Below, in pieces: positions 1 to 9,622 of a stretch of DNA of 64,000 nt (the first letter of the stretch is position 1; each line of letters opens with the position of its first letter). The DNA is from Calditrichota bacterium (GTDB taxonomy: Bacteria; Zhuqueibacterota; Zhuqueibacteria; Zhuqueibacterales; Geothermadaptataceae), in NCBI GenBank assembly GCA_008501765.1, contig QQUE01000004.1, forward strand, positions 248,001-312,000, written 5' to 3'. The notes under the pieces were generated by a model. The model saw only the letters and a program-made list of their open reading frames with translations, did no database searches and was not told where the DNA came from. The position numbers and the translations under genes were made by a program.

Positions 1-122
1 GCTGAGTTAATTGGATAGCCAGATATCCCTGGTTTAAAAATCTATTAAAATCAATATATTGTGAGGCCGGTATTTTCTTTCGTTCCGACGATTTTGCGCA
101 AAAAATTTGCTCGTTTTATACA

Positions 123-1490
123 TCACAAACGAACGGATTGCGGAGCCCGGATTCCCGGTTTCACATTTCCGTATTGCGGTTTAGGTTCACGCTCATCCGC
201 CAGATCCGCGTACAGCGCTTTGCCCGCCTGTTCTGCGTTTGGAAAACGTCGGTCCAGATTAAAAAGCAGGCAGCTAAATGCCACGAACCAGTAGATTGTG
301 TCCAAATCCTGATAATTGTGCGTGTAAATACCCGCTGTAATCCCGAGCATACCTATTTCGAGTCCCAACGCGTAAAGTTGAATATATGTTGGAGCGCGAT
401 CATTTGTTATTTTTAATCTCACCCGGCGAAAATACCACCATGTGGTCGCAGCCATCGTCAACCAAATTGTGATGCCGATCAGGCCCTGTTCTGCGGCAAT
501 TTTCAAATAGGTATTGTGTGCATCACGTACGCCGGTTTCAGCGAGTTCTTCTTCCGGAACGTAATCAACGGACATCGAAGAATAGTGGCCTTTGCCAATT
601 CCGAAGGGGTAATCGGCGATCATTTTGAATGTCGCGTCGTTAATCACACCACGGGAGGCAGCGCTGCCTTCCTCCGACGGATTGAGAATTGTCGCCATAT
701 TTGTCCAATAGTCCGGCGGCGTCAGCACAAAAATGAAAATGATGCCCCCAAAAGCAAACGGAACGATACTCTTCCTTCGAATGCGGTTTGGTGTAAAAAT
801 AAAGAAAAACGTAAAAGAAGTCACCAGGCCAACAAATGTTGAGCGCATGCCTTCATTGGTTATCGGGAGAAAATCGAGGATGAACGGAATTATGCCGTAC
901 GCCATGATTTTTTCGTATTTGTTGCCATAAAGCGCAAAGAGAATAAGCATCGGAAAAAACATGATCAAGTGAGTTCCGGTGCCCCCGGTGGCAATACCCA
1001 TTTCATCTTCGTCGATCCATCCCCATTCACCACCCCAGCGCGCCATAAATGAGGTATAAAAGCAGGAAATCAGGATGACCCAGATCAGCGTTTTCATTTC
1101 TTTTTCTGTACGCACGATTTTGAACATCAAAAAACTGAAGATTACGATTTTCAGAAAATCAACAGTTTCGAGGAAGGCATAACCTTTGTCGATCGTTGCC
1201 CAAATGCAGGTGATAAATCCCCAGGCCAGAAAGAAGAAAAGCCATTTAAAGGGTAATTCTATCCGGTTTCCGTCCTCACCGGTGAACTCTTTGATATTGA
1301 TTAAATAAGCAATGATGAGCACAATACTTAAAACAAACTGGAACCGTATGTCCTCGAGGCCCCCACCCAACTGGCGCGGATTCATATGAAAAACAATAAT
1401 ATTTGCCAGTACACCGATATATGGCCGGCGAAGTGTCCAACCGCATGCGCCTATGAGCAAAATGTATGCAATTAATTCTCGTAAAAACAA
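123..1490 (-). CDS. O-antigen ligase / Wzy-type polymerase family membrane protein
   Basis: Predicted inner-membrane enzyme of the O-antigen ligase/polymerase class, which transfers or polymerises lipid-linked glycan on the periplasmic face. It has 455 residues with about ten hydrophobic segments and a large polar loop at about residues 258-330. The loop ends in DAHNTYLKIAAEQG (323-336), the His-containing block typical of the Wzy_C family, and carries conserved-looking Arg residues at 216 and 280. The start is TTG, preceded by AGGGAA at a good distance. It is the last gene of a leftward cluster with a flippase, which supports a role in surface polysaccharide assembly. Whether it is a ligase or a polymerase cannot be told from sequence; membrane topology is by eye. 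Confidence 0.8.
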   Translation of the reverse strand: MFLRELIAYILLIGACGWTLRRPYIGVLANIIVFHMNPRQLGGGLEDIRFQFVLSIVLIIAYLINIKEFTGEDGNRIELPFKWLFFFLAWGFITCIWATIDKGYAFLETVDFLKIVIFSFLMFKIVRTEKEMKTLIWVILISCFYTSFMARWGGEWGWIDEDEMGIATGGTGTHLIMFFPMLILFALYGNKYEKIMAYGIIPFILDFLPITNEGMRSTFVGLVTSFTFFFIFTPNRIRRKSIVPFAFGGIIFIFVLTPPDYWTNMATILNPSEEGSAASRGVINDATFKMIADYPFGIGKGHYSSMSVDYVPEEELAETGVRDAHNTYLKIAAEQGLIGITIWLTMAATTWWYFRRVRLKITNDRAPTYIQLYALGLEIGMLGITAGIYTHNYQDLDTIYWFVAFSCLLFNLDRRFPNAEQAGKALYADLADEREPKPQYGNVKPGIRAPQSVRL

Positions 1491-1680
1491 CGTTCCCTGT
1501 CTCCGTTAAATTAACTCATTTGACAGATAGAAAATCTCTATCTGAAGCTTCCTGCTCAAATTTATTCGCATTCCGAGTTGCTCTTCCCGCTTCAGTAAAA
1601 TCAGATGATTGATCCGGTGTATTTTCCTTTTTTCAACTCGAAATTCCACCTCAATCAAATAATAATACCTGCAAACACCC

Positions 1681-3225
1681 TTAGACTGCGGTCTTTTTTT
1701 CTGAAAAAGTAAAAAACTGTTTTTTAATCCTTTGTATCTTTTTTCTGATTTTTTTCCCGATCTTCTGCCAATCCCCGCCAAGCTCTTTCATCAAATCTTT
1801 TACAAGCTGAAACCGGAAGAGAAAATGGGAGCCGAAATAGACAAGAATTCCTGCGATTGAGAGCACTATTAACATGAGAAAATCAGACAGCGGATAGCTG
1901 CTTTCGAAGCCGAATTTTACCGCAAGCATTGCTGCCAGCATACTAAATGTCGTGACCATTGCCGGGCCCATGGGTTGCAAACAGTCGTACCAACTGATTT
2001 TTGATTTGCTGGTAATGATGCTCATCATGACCAGCATCACAATAAATGAGACGACTAAAACGGCTGCTGCCACGCCCGCGAGTCCAAATTTAACTCCAAA
2101 AAAAGCCGCCGCACTAATTAACACAAATTCGATTGCCCGGCGCAACGCTGTAAATTTGACAAAGCCTGTTGCGGTGAGAACAGAATTGATGAAGGGATCA
2201 ATCGCGAGTAAAATGCCGGCAACACACATAATCTGCAACGGCACGATGGTTTCCAGCCATTGATCGCCAAGCAAAACAGGCACCAGATTAGCAGCCACTA
2301 CGGCCATGCCACCAAGAATTGGAAAGCTGACCAGGCTCACCACGAGCACAACTTTGCGAAAAGCCGAGCGCACGCGTTCCGGTTCATCCTGAATTCGCGC
2401 AACGGCTGCAAACACGACGGCGTTCATACCTTTTGTCAAATGTTTTTGCGGCAGGCGCATGAGTCCAAAGGCTTTTTCATAAATTCCGAGAGCGCCGCCA
2501 CCGAGCACTTTCAGTACCATAAAGTTGGCAGCATTATCAGCACCGTAGCGAAAAAGGTTGCGCAGGAAAACCATCACACCGAAACTGAATAGTTCTTTCG
2601 CTGCCTCGCGGTCAATTTTTAATTTCGGCAGCCATTTCATGCGAACGGCCGACCAGATGCCGATGATGGCAATTCCAATCAATTTGCTGTAAATCAGGCT
2701 CCAGAATCCATAACCGGCGTAAGCCATTGCAATGGCAAGAACACTTTCGATCACCCGCTCCGTCATCATGATAATCGACCGGCTTTTAAAATCGAGCTCG
2801 CGCTGCATCATCGCCAAAGGTGTGGTTGACAAACATTCCAAAACCATGTAAAAAGAAATCACCGGCAGCGATGCAACCAGCCCGGTAAAATCGACCCGGT
2901 CGAAAAAATTGGCGATCGTTTTTGTGGCCACCAGCACGATAAGCCAGAGGCCTACTTTAAAAACAAGGTCCATCGTAAACAAAGTATTTACATGCTTTTC
3001 TGTTACTTCTGCGTTGCGTTGGATGAGACCCATATTAAAACCGAATTCACCAAATTTTGTGGCAAATCCGATAATGAGCCAACCCGTGGCAACCATGCCA
3101 AAATCTTCGGGGGTGAGCAGCCGGGCGAGAAAGTAGATATTGATAAAGTGGAGCCCGATGCCGGCAAAACGGGCGCCACTGTTGTAGAGAATTCCGATTT
3201 TCGCTTTACTACCAAGATTTTTCAT
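1681..3225 (-). CDS. Oligosaccharide flippase (MOP/Wzx-like)
   Basis: Membrane protein of 514 residues with about 12-14 hydrophobic helices through its whole length, matching the polysaccharide biosynthesis/flippase branch of the MOP superfamily. The N-terminal ARLLTPEDFG (residues 34-43) is typical of these flippases. The inferred role is moving undecaprenyl-linked oligosaccharide across the inner membrane. The C-terminus is an unusually basic Lys-rich tail of about 30 residues. The gene starts 16 bases downstream of the thymidylate-kinase-like gene and is probably co-transcribed with it. The ribosome-binding site is weak. A gap of 190 bases without a convincing gene separates it from the ligase gene. 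Confidence 0.85.
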   Translation of the reverse strand: MKNLGSKAKIGILYNSGARFAGIGLHFINIYFLARLLTPEDFGMVATGWLIIGFATKFGEFGFNMGLIQRNAEVTEKHVNTLFTMDLVFKVGLWLIVLVATKTIANFFDRVDFTGLVASLPVISFYMVLECLSTTPLAMMQRELDFKSRSIIMMTERVIESVLAIAMAYAGYGFWSLIYSKLIGIAIIGIWSAVRMKWLPKLKIDREAAKELFSFGVMVFLRNLFRYGADNAANFMVLKVLGGGALGIYEKAFGLMRLPQKHLTKGMNAVVFAAVARIQDEPERVRSAFRKVVLVVSLVSFPILGGMAVVAANLVPVLLGDQWLETIVPLQIMCVAGILLAIDPFINSVLTATGFVKFTALRRAIEFVLISAAAFFGVKFGLAGVAAAVLVVSFIVMLVMMSIITSKSKISWYDCLQPMGPAMVTTFSMLAAMLAVKFGFESSYPLSDFLMLIVLSIAGILVYFGSHFLFRFQLVKDLMKELGGDWQKIGKKIRKKIQRIKKQFFTFSEKKTAV

Positions 3226-3241
3226 TTAAATATATTTAGGA

Positions 3242-4615
3242 TTAAAGGTTCAAGGTTCGTCGTTGTAAAATATCAATTATTATGGGCATAAATTTGTCTT
3301 TGAATTGCGAACGTGTTTGTTCAGCTGATTGACTCGTATCCAGAATGGGAAAGTTATTTTCAGTTGCAATTTCATGGTACAATCCGCGCGAATGCTGTAA
3401 TTGTGCACGCGAAAGCTGCGGTTTGCGGGAAAAAATAATGTCCGGTTCCGCGTCCAATAAAATTCCGATTTCCGGCCGTGGATAATTTTTACAAATGTAC
3501 GCGCGAATCGCTACGTGATAATCCATCGGACGGTTTTTATAACCCGTGAGAATGTCGTAAATATAGCGGTCGGCGAGCACGATCTTTCCCTGTCGCAAGG
3601 CTGGTAAAACGCGTAGCCACCAGCGCGCCCACATCTCGAGAATTAGAAAAAGATAGTAAATAAAACTGCGGATGAAAAATTTCCATTTTTCAAAACCGGT
3701 TAATTTTCCGGGTTTTTCCTGCCGCTTGCCGGCATAAAATTCTTTGTAATCCGCACGATAGGGGATGGCATTGAGCCACGAAAATATTTTCTTCAGTTTT
3801 AAAAGACTGCTGCCCCAGGGACCGAGATAAGCTACCTGCGTGCTCAATCCATTCTGTCGCAAAATATCACGCACATACTCAATTACCGTACTCTTTCCAA
3901 CACCATCAGGCCCTATAAACGCGATGACTATGCCGCGTTTGCGCCCGAAGAAATAAGTACCCAAATAACGAAATCGTGTCCGAAACACACGAAAAATGTT
4001 GGCTGGTCGACGTTTTAACCGCGCCAACGCAAGCATGCGTAATGTGCCGATGATCGGTGGATTCTCACAGGCTGCTGCAATTTGGCTGGCAACCTGATCG
4101 AAAACTTCCAGCATACCGAACCGCCCGGCCGCGCGTTCGATATAATTGCGATCCAGATATTCTTCTAAACTACGCTCTAAAATTACGTGGTGTATGGGCT
4201 GTATTTCTTTTTTCGCCAGAATATTGTGAAAAAGAAGTCCGAGGACAAAGTCTTCTTTTTTCAGATAGTAAAATCCATTATGCCGAACTCGATTTCGCAG
4301 CGCCTGCGTGCTATCCATAAATTCGAGGCCGCGGTAAACCATCAATTCGTGGATATCGAGTAAATAACTCACGCCGGACTCGTAGCGTAGAAAAACCTTT
4401 TTCCCCGGATTCAGATAACCATCTTTTATCATAAAAAAACCGGCAGTTCCTGCTGTTTGCGCCAGCAATTTTATTTGAGCTGGGTTCACAAGCAGATCCA
4501 CCTCCCGCAGTCCGGCTTTGCTGGTGATATCATCTCTTAAAATGGCATATTGAATATTTTTACGCGTGAGCTTTTGAAGAAATTCCTGGTAAATTTTATT
4601 GGGATGGGCGGTCAT
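3242..4615 (-). CDS. Thymidylate kinase-like protein with N-terminal nucleotidyltransferase-like region
   Basis: A 457-residue two-part protein. Residues 1-200 carry ILRDD and REVDLLV (37-43), which resemble the nucleotidyltransferase-like fold seen in uncharacterised sugar-cluster proteins. Residues 228-457 form a P-loop kinase domain with Walker A GPDGVGKST (235-243) and a DRY-type motif in LADRYIYD, as in thymidylate kinases. True thymidylate kinase is about 210 residues and stands alone, so this is probably not the housekeeping enzyme; a kinase for a sugar, nucleotide-sugar or lipid intermediate is an inference. Its ATG overlaps the stop of the upstream APH-type gene by four bases (ATGA), showing translational coupling. 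Confidence 0.75.
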   Translation of the reverse strand: MTAHPNKIYQEFLQKLTRKNIQYAILRDDITSKAGLREVDLLVNPAQIKLLAQTAGTAGFFMIKDGYLNPGKKVFLRYESGVSYLLDIHELMVYRGLEFMDSTQALRNRVRHNGFYYLKKEDFVLGLLFHNILAKKEIQPIHHVILERSLEEYLDRNYIERAAGRFGMLEVFDQVASQIAAACENPPIIGTLRMLALARLKRRPANIFRVFRTRFRYLGTYFFGRKRGIVIAFIGPDGVGKSTVIEYVRDILRQNGLSTQVAYLGPWGSSLLKLKKIFSWLNAIPYRADYKEFYAGKRQEKPGKLTGFEKWKFFIRSFIYYLFLILEMWARWWLRVLPALRQGKIVLADRYIYDILTGYKNRPMDYHVAIRAYICKNYPRPEIGILLDAEPDIIFSRKPQLSRAQLQHSRGLYHEIATENNFPILDTSQSAEQTRSQFKDKFMPIIIDILQRRTLNL

Positions 4616-6375
4616 GCATTTATAATTTTCTTGATAACTTGCAGCGGTTCGCGATAGTTACGTTTTACAAATCCATCATCGAGGTATTTAATTGTGCCCA
4701 CATGGCCTGCGAGCCGGTAAGCCCAATAAACGATGAGCAACGGTTTTAAAACTCCGGGTTCGAATTGAAATGCGTCGCCATACATACCTGCAACGGTTCT
4801 AAATAATTTATCATTTTCGATGATATTCAACAGCGTTAGTATTTTTGGATCCGAGCGCGAAGTACGCCGGATATGTAAAAAAAAATGAAAAGCATCCAAA
4901 ACTGGAAAGGCCTCCAGGCGCGCCATGTCCCAATCGATCACACCGGTAATTCTTTCGTGACGGTAATCGTACATTATATTTTTAGATGAAAAATCGCCGT
5001 GAATTAATGAAAGCGCAAATGGCTTATTTAAAAAAGATGTTTTTAAATATTCACAAACCCGATTTTCAAATTCTTTTGATCGCCGCTCCGGCTGCGCAAA
5101 CTGCAATGCCCGCGAAACCGGCATTCCGATCAAACGATCGAAAACAATTTGATCAACAGCCATTTTTTTTGTAAAACCACGCTGCACAGAAAGCCAAAAT
5201 GAAAATACCTGCATAGCGAAAACTTTTGCATGCCGGCGAAAATTCGGTTGTTCGGCTATCGGCTGCCCATCAAGAAATGATTCGGCAAAATAGGGTTGAT
5301 TTTCAAATAAACCTTCTGAAAGTGGCTGTGGGACACGGTCTTTGAGGCTTTCCACTTCAGATGAAGTAACGTATTTTAAGGCCATTTGATTTACTTTTGC
5401 CCGTTTTACAGCATGCTTGTTCAATGGCAGTTTGATCATGACAACCTGATCTCCAGAGCTGCTTTTGAAACTGGCTAAAACATGCACTTTGCCGCCGGGA
5501 TGCACAGTAAAATTTTTCATTTCGCCACGGGACAGTTGTGAATTTGGCAAAACATCAAGAATTTTTGTTAAAAAACTTTGAGTCAATTCGCGTTCTGCAG
5601 CCCCGATGGCAATATCCTCGGTGGCAAAACGCTGCCAGAAATTAAACGCATATTTTTTTGGGAGTCGACTGACCGAATCGTTGAGTGGTTTTGCCGCGAT
5701 CATTCGAGTGATTGATGGCGCCAATCCGACAAAAGCAAACGGTTTGACCCCAAGCTTTCTGAATTGAAATTTAATGTCGCGAACAGTGGAAACATTTTTT
5801 ATAACCGACCATGTAAGTCGATTCTTGTCTCTGTTCTTCTTCAGGTTTTTATCCGATTTTTCAATGAGCGATTTGATTTGAGCCTTCAATTTGCCAAAGC
5901 TGAGGGTATTGGCAGCAACTGTCCAGATTTCTGTATCCGGATGGATGAATTTGTGAATTTTTGCCAATGAAGCAGAGATCCCGGCCATCTTTTCAATACC
6001 GAGAATGACGATTAAATCGAACTTCGTCGCCAGGGAATCGAGTTCATTGACGCAACTATAATTCTCAATTTCATTCTCCTTGGCCAGCAAATCCATGATA
6101 TCTTTATCTTTTTGCGACATACCATAAATGATGACGTGGGAACACACCCGGGCAAGAGAAATTGGATAAGTTGTGAACTGATTGGTTAATACCAATACCT
6201 GTTTATCCAGACCAATTCCCATGTAGAACATCCAGGCTGAAGAGGCTTCATACTGGACTTCCCGGATAATTTTTTTCCGGGCGAAAGGGGGAAACCGCCG
6301 ACAGGAGGCAACAAACTCCTTTTTGTCAAGAGTCTGCAGATCGATTATGTCAATTTGATCATCGTCCAGATTCAA
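4612..6375 (-). CDS. APH-family phosphotransferase with N-terminal extension
   Basis: A 587-residue protein. The C-terminal half is an aminoglycoside/choline-kinase-type phosphotransferase: HGDFSSKN (catalytic loop, 459-466, Asp461) followed by VIDWD (479-483, metal-binding Asp481). The N-terminal 200 residues show alternating hydrophobic strands (KQVLVLTNQ, KFDLIVILG) that could be a degenerate class I methyltransferase-like fold, but no clear SAM motif is visible. It starts with TTG, with GGA about eight bases upstream, and overlaps the next kinase-like gene by four bases. In this polysaccharide context it may phosphorylate a sugar or lipid acceptor; antibiotic resistance is not implied. 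Confidence 0.75.
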   Translation of the reverse strand: MNLDDDQIDIIDLQTLDKKEFVASCRRFPPFARKKIIREVQYEASSAWMFYMGIGLDKQVLVLTNQFTTYPISLARVCSHVIIYGMSQKDKDIMDLLAKENEIENYSCVNELDSLATKFDLIVILGIEKMAGISASLAKIHKFIHPDTEIWTVAANTLSFGKLKAQIKSLIEKSDKNLKKNRDKNRLTWSVIKNVSTVRDIKFQFRKLGVKPFAFVGLAPSITRMIAAKPLNDSVSRLPKKYAFNFWQRFATEDIAIGAAERELTQSFLTKILDVLPNSQLSRGEMKNFTVHPGGKVHVLASFKSSSGDQVVMIKLPLNKHAVKRAKVNQMALKYVTSSEVESLKDRVPQPLSEGLFENQPYFAESFLDGQPIAEQPNFRRHAKVFAMQVFSFWLSVQRGFTKKMAVDQIVFDRLIGMPVSRALQFAQPERRSKEFENRVCEYLKTSFLNKPFALSLIHGDFSSKNIMYDYRHERITGVIDWDMARLEAFPVLDAFHFFLHIRRTSRSDPKILTLLNIIENDKLFRTVAGMYGDAFQFEPGVLKPLLIVYWAYRLAGHVGTIKYLDDGFVKRNYREPLQVIKKIINA

Positions 6376-6562
6376 AAGTCAATCCATTTATCTATGTTTA
6401 TTGCATTATTAAAGTTATCTTTGAAGGTTGGATTTTATTGTTTCAGCAATAGCCAATATAATAAAAATCGTGCAAAAAGAGCTGAACTTATGTGTGGTGC
6501 AGAAAAACGTACCAAACCAGTGCCATGAGAAAATTCAAAAAAAAATCGAGGCTGTTCTTTTT

Positions 6563-7309
6563 TTATACTACAGCTACAGGTTCAGGTTTGTTTTTAGCGG
6601 CATCTTCCTGCTCGATACCAATTATTATTGGCTTGCCAAAAACGCCCGACCAAACTTTTTGAGGAGCTTCTGTTGCATCCAATATATTTTTCGAACTGTG
6701 CAGTGTGATGCCAAGAAAACTGATAAATTTCATTTTATAGACGATGATCGCGCCCAGCCGTTGGTGAGTTTTGAGGGAAGCAGCGTTTATTCCAACCATA
6801 AATCCATAATATTTATCAAAATCTGAGTTCATCGTGGCATATTTGCCGAGAGCCAAATAGACACCGCGGGAGCGATGTTCTCTGGCGATGAAAGCATCGT
6901 AGACCCAAACACAATTTTGCTGAATACGAAAACTGCATTTGACTTTTGATTCCTCGTGCACCCGTCCGGTGCCAAGCCAGCTCATTCCGACACATTTTTC
7001 GCCTTCGAGGGCGAGGATACAAACATCCTTTCTCTCAAAGCGCTGCCGGATATTTTCGATGTTTTTGCCCGGAAATAAAGTTTGGATTAGGGGCAGGTCT
7101 TCAATCGAGGCAAAGCGGAAAGAATACCTTTTTTCCAGGCGGCGCAGAATCTTTATATCCACACTTTCACCCGCTTCTCCGGTATATCCGATGTAAAAAT
7201 TAATATATCGAAAAAGCCAGGATGGAATATAATTATACAGGGCCATCATCGCTATCTGCCCTTTGCCATCACGAAAGAGTTTGATCAATTTGGAAAGTTG
7301 TCCAATCAT
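6563..7309 (-). CDS. GNAT-like acyltransferase, hypothetical
   Basis: A 248-residue protein whose centre (about residues 60-200) resembles a GNAT N-acetyltransferase: CILALEGEKCVGMSWLGTGR, then YDAFIAREHRSRGVYLALG, where the R-x-x-G-like stretch would bind acyl-CoA, then a C-terminal NAASLKTHQRLGA block. The substrate is unknown. An amino-sugar or lipid-linked intermediate is plausible because it heads the leftward polysaccharide cluster. ATG at 7309 was preferred, with GGGA eight bases upstream; an in-frame TTG at 7342 is also possible. The gap of about 190 bases to the next gene holds no convincing gene. Confidence 0.6.
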   Translation of the reverse strand: MIGQLSKLIKLFRDGKGQIAMMALYNYIPSWLFRYINFYIGYTGEAGESVDIKILRRLEKRYSFRFASIEDLPLIQTLFPGKNIENIRQRFERKDVCILALEGEKCVGMSWLGTGRVHEESKVKCSFRIQQNCVWVYDAFIAREHRSRGVYLALGKYATMNSDFDKYYGFMVGINAASLKTHQRLGAIIVYKMKFISFLGITLHSSKNILDATEAPQKVWSGVFGKPIIIGIEQEDAAKNKPEPVAVV

Positions 7310-7446
7310 TTTTTTATCCCGGCCAGCGCCATTTGGCTTCAAATATTTTACCTGAAGATTTGCAAGTGATAAAATAATATACGTTTTACCGTTGAATATT
7401 GCGGAGGTGGGAAATTAGGGTCGCGAGTTGGCGGGAAACCTGGTGG

Positions 7447-7490
7447 ATAAAAAAAGGAACGCTCAATTCCATGTTGGCTTGAGCGTTCTC
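7447..7490 (-). terminator. Rho-independent terminator, leftward
   Basis: A perfect 10-bp stem (GAACGCTCAA 7457-7466 with TTGAGCGTTC 7479-7488) and a 12-base loop. Read on the minus strand it is followed by CC and seven T (7449-7455). It lies about 175 bases past the stop of the secreted-protein gene that ends at 7666, and separates it from the polysaccharide cluster. Confidence 0.8.
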
Positions 7491-7500
7491 AGATATTCAA

Positions 7501-7668
7501 TTAATGTGAGTTCGATGAAAGCTGTAATATACTTTACCAAGCATAACTAAAATAAAGCGAAGGCGTCTCGCCGAGCGTTTCGTGCGTTATCCTCGGCGGG
7601 ACGCCTTCGGACTATATTCTATAATTAATTCGTTTTGTCCCAATTCTTCTTATATCGAACTCACGTTA
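7501..7668. repeat. Nested inverted repeat element
   Basis: An outer inverted repeat (GTGAGTTCGAT near 7505-7515 and ATCGAACTCAC near 7655-7664) encloses an inner 15-bp hairpin with one G-T pair (AGGCGTCTCGCCGAG 7561-7575 and CTCGGCGGGACGCCT 7592-7606). The outer right arm reaches the stop codon of the adjacent gene. On the minus strand the inner hairpin is followed by a T-rich stretch and may act as a second terminator. The layout also fits a small non-autonomous element. It fills most of the 355-base gap between genes. Confidence 0.5.
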
Positions 7669-9369
7669 TTTAATAATTGTTACCGGCATCATTTGATGTT
7701 TGTTGGCCGTGCGCACTTCGATATAATAAACGCCACTGGCGAGCGGACGATTCATTTCATCGGTGCCGTTCCACTCCATTTTTTGTAAACCGGCATCGGA
7801 CATCCCGTGAAAAAGTGTGCGAACGCGACGGCCCTGAATATCAAAAACATACACTTGCACCGCTGTCGGGCTTGGCACATTAAATTGAATAATCGTCGAT
7901 TTACTCGCTGTGTTCACACTATTGGAAAACGGATTCGGATAGGCCGGAGACAACTGAAATGAATTGACAATTTCCAGTTCACCTTCCGAAACAGCTGTCG
8001 GAGGAGTCACCGTGGTAATTTGTTTCGTTGAGCTTGTCGTCACAGCTTGCCAGTTTACGTTATCGAATTCTTTGCCACGATTATCCGCATTCGGCGGCAA
8101 CATGAACAAACGAATATGTGAAATTACGGCTTCTCGCTGATCTGTGTCCGGAATTTCTTCGATGTGCACACCGTGGTTGCCGATGGCGTTGTTGTCTTCG
8201 CCGGTAAAATCGCTGAAACTGCTGTTATCGAGATAATATGAGTTGACATCGCAACCGGGCAATGAGGCAAATTGACGAATATCAACCCACAAAACCAGCG
8301 AGCCTTTGCCTGAGGATGCTTGCGACCATGAGCTTGGCGTATTGCCCTGCAAATTTTCAGGCTGCCCGTCCAACTTCACATTGCTGTTGTGTTCATCGTA
8401 ATATTTAATTTCCCCGATGTTCTTTGAATAATCCATATAGAACCATAAGTCAGGAAGCGCATGCACGCGGTAATTCACTTGCATGGTCATCATTTTACGG
8501 TAAAACAGTGAAAAATAGGATGTGGTCGGCCCACTTGCTGCACCCTGAACCTGGCGAATTGCCCGAACCGGCCCAACTTTATGACCGACATAATGGCTGC
8601 ATCCAGCGTCGTACATGAAACAATCGCCAGGGCCATCGCTCCAAATATCTTCGGTTTCATTTTGCGGCGTGCGGCTGTATGCGCGAAATTTCACCCGGTC
8701 GACCAAATCTGTGTTGTCACCGCCAAGCGCAGATTTGGGCCGAATTTCATCAAGAACCCAACGGCGTGAATATTTCACGAAGTAATAATCCGTTTCGATA
8801 TCTGTCGCTTGCTCGGATTCGGGAGCAACAATCGAATACGAAACTTCATCGCCGGCGGTGTATCGCAGTGTTTTTGAGAGAAAGATGTAAACATAACCCT
8901 TTGCTCCGCCATCCAGCGGATCGGAAATGGCTATTTCAACACGGTGCATTTCTGTGTCCGCTGCCCAGCTTTCATCCGGATGCGGGGCTTTGTTACCGGC
9001 ATCTTCGAGCATAAAAACGACTTCATCATTGCTGTCAAAATTGGGATTATCGTCGGACATCGTCATGCTACCATATTTGCCCGGCACATCGCTCACATAC
9101 AGCAGATCCGAGGCCGGGTGCTTGCTTTTCACGCTGGTATCAAATAAAACCCGTTCATCAACCTGAAGTGGAATCTGCTTCCAGCGCTTTTCGCTAGCGA
9201 TGTACACAAAACCAAATATTTGTGACGGTTTTTCTCCGATGAGTTCGGAAATTTGATCGCCGGTAATTATTACCGGTTCATATTTTCGTGCAAATGAAAA
9301 ATTATTTTCCGCCAGCAAAGGGCTGAAAATGATGAGGCACGCTGCAGTAACAAAGAAGATCTTTTTCAT
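7666..9369 (-). CDS. Secreted protein with type IX sorting domain (paralogue A)
   Basis: A 567-residue exported protein of unknown function. It has a signal peptide (KKIFFVTAACLIIFSPLLA) and a conserved N-terminal block (KYEPVIITGDQISELIG, then WKQIPLQVDER). The C-terminal ~85 residues contain AYPNPFSN followed by beta-strands VQVYVFDIQGRRVRTL and ASGVYYIEV, the type IX secretion sorting domain. That domain predicts export across the outer membrane and surface attachment or release. Residues 1-470 are clearly paralogous to the upstream neighbour (shared YSRRWVLDEIR, KVGPVRAIRQVQGAASGPTTSYF, YYLDNSSFSDFTGE and NHGVHI). ATG at 9369 gives eight bases from AGGA; an ATG at 9375 is closer. The family was not recognised. 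Confidence 0.85.
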   Translation of the reverse strand: MKKIFFVTAACLIIFSPLLAENNFSFARKYEPVIITGDQISELIGEKPSQIFGFVYIASEKRWKQIPLQVDERVLFDTSVKSKHPASDLLYVSDVPGKYGSMTMSDDNPNFDSNDEVVFMLEDAGNKAPHPDESWAADTEMHRVEIAISDPLDGGAKGYVYIFLSKTLRYTAGDEVSYSIVAPESEQATDIETDYYFVKYSRRWVLDEIRPKSALGGDNTDLVDRVKFRAYSRTPQNETEDIWSDGPGDCFMYDAGCSHYVGHKVGPVRAIRQVQGAASGPTTSYFSLFYRKMMTMQVNYRVHALPDLWFYMDYSKNIGEIKYYDEHNSNVKLDGQPENLQGNTPSSWSQASSGKGSLVLWVDIRQFASLPGCDVNSYYLDNSSFSDFTGEDNNAIGNHGVHIEEIPDTDQREAVISHIRLFMLPPNADNRGKEFDNVNWQAVTTSSTKQITTVTPPTAVSEGELEIVNSFQLSPAYPNPFSNSVNTASKSTIIQFNVPSPTAVQVYVFDIQGRRVRTLFHGMSDAGLQKMEWNGTDEMNRPLASGVYYIEVRTANKHQMMPVTIIK

Positions 9370-9598
9370 TTTCATAGTCCTTAATACAAATGAAACTTAA
9401 AAGTTAAATAGAACCACTTTTAAAAAGCAGCCCAATATTTTGTCTATCGACATTTTTGTAACGATCATTGATTGAAAGATAGATCGGTTACGATTGCGAA
9501 ACAGAAATTTGAGCAGAGTTCAATTTCAAGATTGTTATTCAAAACCTGAATCCCGGCATCAAATTTATTTAATTCCAAATACAAGCAAGTACTCTGCC

Positions 9599-9622
9599 AA
9601 AAATTTCCGGAGACCGGAAATT
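9599..9622 (-). terminator. Probable terminator overlapping stop codon
   Basis: A perfect 9-bp hairpin (AATTTCCGG 9602-9610, loop AGA, CCGGAAATT 9614-9622). On the minus strand a short T run continues past the stem. It overlaps the stop codon at 9621-9623, so paralogue B probably forms its own transcript. Confidence 0.55.

Noticed and set aside
1506-1781. 91-codon leftward frame between flippase and ligase genes
   Set aside because: It overlaps the flippase 3-prime end in another frame and has no signal, domain or ribosome-binding site.
4612-6375. Antibiotic-resistance aminoglycoside kinase
   Set aside because: Only the general phosphotransferase motifs are shared; the long N-domain and the polysaccharide context point to another substrate.
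6428-6826. 132-codon rightward frame before and across the GNAT-like gene end
   Set aside because: It overlaps the coding GNAT-like gene and its product is compositionally odd (Cys/Phe/Tyr-rich).
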